A stretch of DNA of 7,653 bases from Synergistaceae bacterium. Lineage in GTDB: Bacteria; Synergistota; Synergistia; Synergistales; Aminobacteriaceae. This document shows positions 5,850-7,653 of the stretch, one piece after another. The number at the start of each line of letters is the position of its first letter. The stretch's first letter is position 1. The notes beneath the pieces were generated by a model. That model was not told the DNA's origin. It saw only the letters and a list, made by a program, of their open reading frames with translations, and did no database searches. Both the position numbers and the translations under genes were made by a program. The stretch is taken from assembly GCA_017458545.1 (NCBI GenBank), contig JAFTBA010000206.1, forward strand, positions 1 through 7,653. The letters run 5' to 3'.

Positions 5850-6791
5850 ATGAAATACAAATTAACAGTTATATCAGTTTGTGCATTAATTTTCGCGCTT
5901 GTTGTAACGTCATCATCTTATGCAGCTTACACACGTCCTGCAACATTTGTTATACCTCCGCAGTTCCAGGAGGCCCGTGACTTTCACGAAGGACTCGCTG
6001 CCGTTAAATCAAATGACCGATGGGGATATATAGATTATCTCGGACGAATTGCAATCCCGTTTATTCACCGCGTACCTGAAGCAGGAGATTTTGCCGAAGG
6101 ATTTGCGTTCGTAGGAGATCATTATATTGATACTGAGGGTCAGCCTGCATTCGTTAGGATTGATCCTGATACCGATGAACGTATCGAACGCTTCTTCACT
6201 AACGGGCTGCCGTTCTCACAGGGCATGGCCGCAGTACAGATTGCAGGCCAATGGGGATATATTGACATGATGGGCAACTACTTAATCCCTCCGTCGTTCG
6301 AGAGAGCCGGGAGGTTTGCTGACGGGTTAGCACCTGCGAGGAGAAACGGATTATGGGGGTATATAGACGTTCGCGGAAGGTGGGTAATTGAGCCTAAGTT
6401 CTCGAGAGCAGGCGAGTTTCACGAGGGGCTAGCTGCTGTATACATTCGTGGGCGTTGGGGGTTCATTAACAAAGAAGGTAAATATGCAATACGTCCGCAG
6501 TATGTTGAAGCAGGAGATTTTGCTTACGGTGTTGCGCCCGTAAGAACTCGGACAACATACAGGGGCTGGGGGTATATCGGCCATTGGAACAACAAAGCAA
6601 TACCCAAACGTTACAACAATGCAGGGAATTTCGGGGACGGTTTAGCACCAGTTGCAGCCGATACGAGATGGGGGTATGTTAATGTCAGGGGTGAATGGGA
6701 AATTGCAGGACAGTACGAGGACGCAAGGACATTCAGCGAGGGATTAGCAGCCGTTAAGGTCGAAAACAGATGGGGTTACATAAGGCAGTGA
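5850..6791 (+). CDS. Secreted WG-repeat protein
   Basis: A 313-aa exported protein made almost entirely of WG (KWG) repeats. A signal peptide is evident (hydrophobic core 8-20, likely cleavage in SYA-A around 25-26). Trp-Gly pairs fall at residues 58, 135, 169, 203, 240, 274 and 308, most within (R/Q/L)WGYID-like segments followed by xGxxxIP and F(x)EGLA. Spacing is 34 residues except for one 37 and a first gap of 77, which holds a degenerate copy (HYIDTEG, 91-97) and an acidic insertion (105-111). The repeat ends exactly at the C-terminus (WGYIRQ). WG repeats are thought to build beta-rich surface or binding modules; no enzymatic residues can be named. The ribosome binding site AAAGGA (5829-5834) is weak and distant (15 nt). 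It is divergent from the amino-acid transporter and 28 nt upstream of the antitoxin gene. Confidence 0.9.
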   Translation: MKYKLTVISVCALIFALVVTSSSYAAYTRPATFVIPPQFQEARDFHEGLAAVKSNDRWGYIDYLGRIAIPFIHRVPEAGDFAEGFAFVGDHYIDTEGQPAFVRIDPDTDERIERFFTNGLPFSQGMAAVQIAGQWGYIDMMGNYLIPPSFERAGRFADGLAPARRNGLWGYIDVRGRWVIEPKFSRAGEFHEGLAAVYIRGRWGFINKEGKYAIRPQYVEAGDFAYGVAPVRTRTTYRGWGYIGHWNNKAIPKRYNNAGNFGDGLAPVAADTRWGYVNVRGEWEIAGQYEDARTFSEGLAAVKVENRWGYIRQ

Positions 6792-6819
6792 GAATATAAT
6801 CATTTCAGAGGTGATTAAC

Positions 6820-7098
6820 ATGGAAGCATTGCTTGAGAGACCGACAAAAACAACAAAGTGGGTAAAGCCTACGAGAAAACTGACTGAAGATGAAATTGAG
6901 GACTTAATTGAGAACTACGACTATGACCCGTCCATTTATGACAATGATGAATACGATGATACTACGGAACTTGACCCAATTTATGACGTTTACGGCAATC
7001 CTACGGAGGCTACAATACGCGCTATGTATGAATCACGTCACGGTATAGGCGAAGAAACAACTCTTGATGAGCTTCTTGCATGGGTGGATAACCTTTAA
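6820..7098 (+). CDS. Antitoxin with RelB/DinJ-like C-terminus and atypical acidic N-terminus
   Basis: A 92-aa protein; I chose ATG 6820 over the in-frame GTG 6811 because AGAGGTGA (6807-6814) lies 5 nt before it. The C-terminal third, PTEATIRAMYESRHGIG through TLDELLAWVDNL, resembles the toxin-neutralising tail of RelB/DinJ antitoxins. The N-terminal two thirds do not show the usual ribbon-helix-helix DNA-binding start; they contain a basic segment (TKTTKWVKPTRK) and then a very acidic, tyrosine-rich stretch (about residues 22-57). The stop overlaps the toxin start by one base (TAATG), the standard layout of a YafQ-type pair. It neutralises the toxin by binding (family knowledge); autorepression is doubtful without a recognisable DNA-binding fold. 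No clear promoter of its own is seen, so co-transcription with the WG-repeat gene is likely. Confidence 0.65.
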   Translation: MEALLERPTKTTKWVKPTRKLTEDEIEDLIENYDYDPSIYDNDEYDDTTELDPIYDVYGNPTEATIRAMYESRHGIGEETTLDELLAWVDNL

Positions 7099-7653
7099 TG
7101 AGAAGGATTAAGAAAAGCGGCGAGTTCAAACGTTCCCAAAAACGCATGGAACGAAGCGGACGTTACACCGGAACAATTAGGGAAAGAATTTCTCATGCTT
7201 TAATTGTTCTTGCAAATGATGGCGTTCTCGATTATTCATACCATGACCATGAGCTTCACGGGAAATTTGAAGGAAGTCGTGAATGTCATATACTTTTTGA
7301 CCTATTACTCGTGTACAGGTATGAAGGTGATGACGTACTATGGCTTGAAAGGTTCGGGAGGCACAACGAAGTGTTAGTTTCAGGAGGAATATACATGTTG
7401 AGTATGAGAACTAGAATGATTTTGCTTGTAATTTCCGTAACTGTCGGTTTAATTGCGGCTTACCTCGAACACAAAGGGGTTATCACTTTCAAAAACAGGA
7501 AAACGGATAACGGGTCAGTTTACGAAATCAGCAGCTATGAAGCGATGTTTGACATTAACATTTCTGAGGATCTTGCTGTGAACGGCGGTTTTATTGATAC
7601 TGATACCCCTGACGGAAGAATTACCCTTAAAATCCCTGAAGGAACTAAGGAAG
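7098..7653 (+). CDS. YafQ-like mRNA interferase toxin, open reading frame running on without a stop (partial)
   Basis: Residues 1-93 match the YafQ/RelE endoribonuclease toxins that cut mRNA on the ribosome: KKSGEFKRSQKRM near the start, DHELHGKFEGSRECHILFD (50-68) and LERFGRH (83-89). Compared with E. coli YafQ, the catalytic His50, His63, Asp67, Arg83 and His87 correspond to His51, His64, Asp68, Arg85 and His89; YafQ Trp68 becomes Leu69 and the terminal Phe91 becomes Leu93. YafQ proteins normally end here, but I find no in-frame stop from 7098 to the window end. The frame continues through Val94-Tyr99, a possible internal start (Met100, 7395), a hydrophobic segment (107-122) and a DnaJ C-terminal-like region. 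GGTGGA (7082-7087) is the probable ribosome binding site. It is either a toxin-membrane-chaperone fusion, a toxin that lost its stop, or a sequence error. Confidence 0.75.
   Translation, partial: MRRIKKSGEFKRSQKRMERSGRYTGTIRERISHALIVLANDGVLDYSYHDHELHGKFEGSRECHILFDLLLVYRYEGDDVLWLERFGRHNEVLVSGGIYMLSMRTRMILLVISVTVGLIAAYLEHKGVITFKNRKTDNGSVYEISSYEAMFDINISEDLAVNGGFIDTDTPDGRITLKIPEGTKE
7395..7653 (+). CDS. Membrane-anchored DnaJ C-terminal-domain-like protein, possible internal start (partial)
   Basis: This is in the same frame as the toxin, but ATG 7395 has its own excellent ribosome binding site, AGGAGG (7382-7387), 7 nt upstream, so it may be made as a separate protein. A short basic start (MLSMRTRM) precedes one hydrophobic helix (ILLVISVTVGLIAAYL), which could be an anchor or signal peptide. 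Further on, the segment FDINISEDLAVNGGFID and then TPDGRITLKIPEGT closely resembles the substrate-binding C-terminal domain of DnaJ/CbpA co-chaperones (pattern IS..eA..GG.....T.DG...LKIP.GT). No J domain, HPD motif or zinc-finger cysteines lie before it. The 3' end is outside the window, so total length and any further domains are unknown. Role unknown; a client-binding module at the membrane is inferred. Confidence 0.55.
   Translation, partial: MLSMRTRMILLVISVTVGLIAAYLEHKGVITFKNRKTDNGSVYEISSYEAMFDINISEDLAVNGGFIDTDTPDGRITLKIPEGTKE

Noticed and set aside
6795..6800. TATAAT just before the antitoxin gene as a promoter
   Set aside because: There is no -35 at a suitable distance, and transcription would begin right at the ribosome binding site. 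It is probably a chance A/T match, so I favour co-transcription with the WG-repeat gene.
1..7653. CRISPR array, tRNA/rRNA, insertion sequence or attachment site
   Set aside because: I saw no spaced direct repeats, tRNA-like cloverleaf, transposase or terminal inverted repeats anywhere in the window.

Overview
The window is a compact, gene-dense stretch of bacterial chromosome with nine gene-sized features, moderate GC and strong AGGAGG-type ribosome binding sites. The ABC-transporter binding protein has a type I signal peptide rather than a lipobox, which hints at a diderm envelope. The Rrf2 regulator, NAD(P)-binding protein and nitronate monooxygenase resemble Firmicutes-type proteins. A diderm lineage close to Firmicutes (Synergistetes or Negativicutes-like) would fit, but this is an inference; no rRNA or other phylogenetic marker is present.

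Left block (1-3264, + strand): a YwnA-like Rrf2 redox/stress regulator with a TTG start, then an exported protein resembling a metallo-beta-lactamase fold with a degenerate metal site, then a YwnB-like NAD(P)-binding Rossmann protein. A near-consensus promoter sits at the end of the regulator gene, embedded in a cluster of CTGTAA/TTACAG half-sites that is probably the regulator's operator. A nitronate monooxygenase-family FMN protein follows behind its own extended -10 promoter. A hairpin terminator (3308-3338) separates this block from the next.

Middle block (3353-5723, - strand): a polar amino-acid ABC transporter operon in the order binding protein, permease, ATPase, with overlapping or closely spaced genes. 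The binding protein is the most striking item in the window. Its two sequence halves are in swapped order compared with every ordinary family-3 solute-binding protein, so it reads as a natural circular permutation, apparently intact and with its ligand residues kept.

Right block (5850-7653, + strand): a secreted WG-repeat protein, divergent from the transporter and sharing a dyad-symmetric promoter region with it. It is followed by a toxin-antitoxin pair: an acidic antitoxin with a RelB/DinJ-like tail only, and a YafQ-like mRNA interferase. The toxin frame has no stop codon. It runs in frame through an internal AGGAGG-ATG start into a membrane-anchored segment with a DnaJ C-terminal-like domain, which leaves the window.
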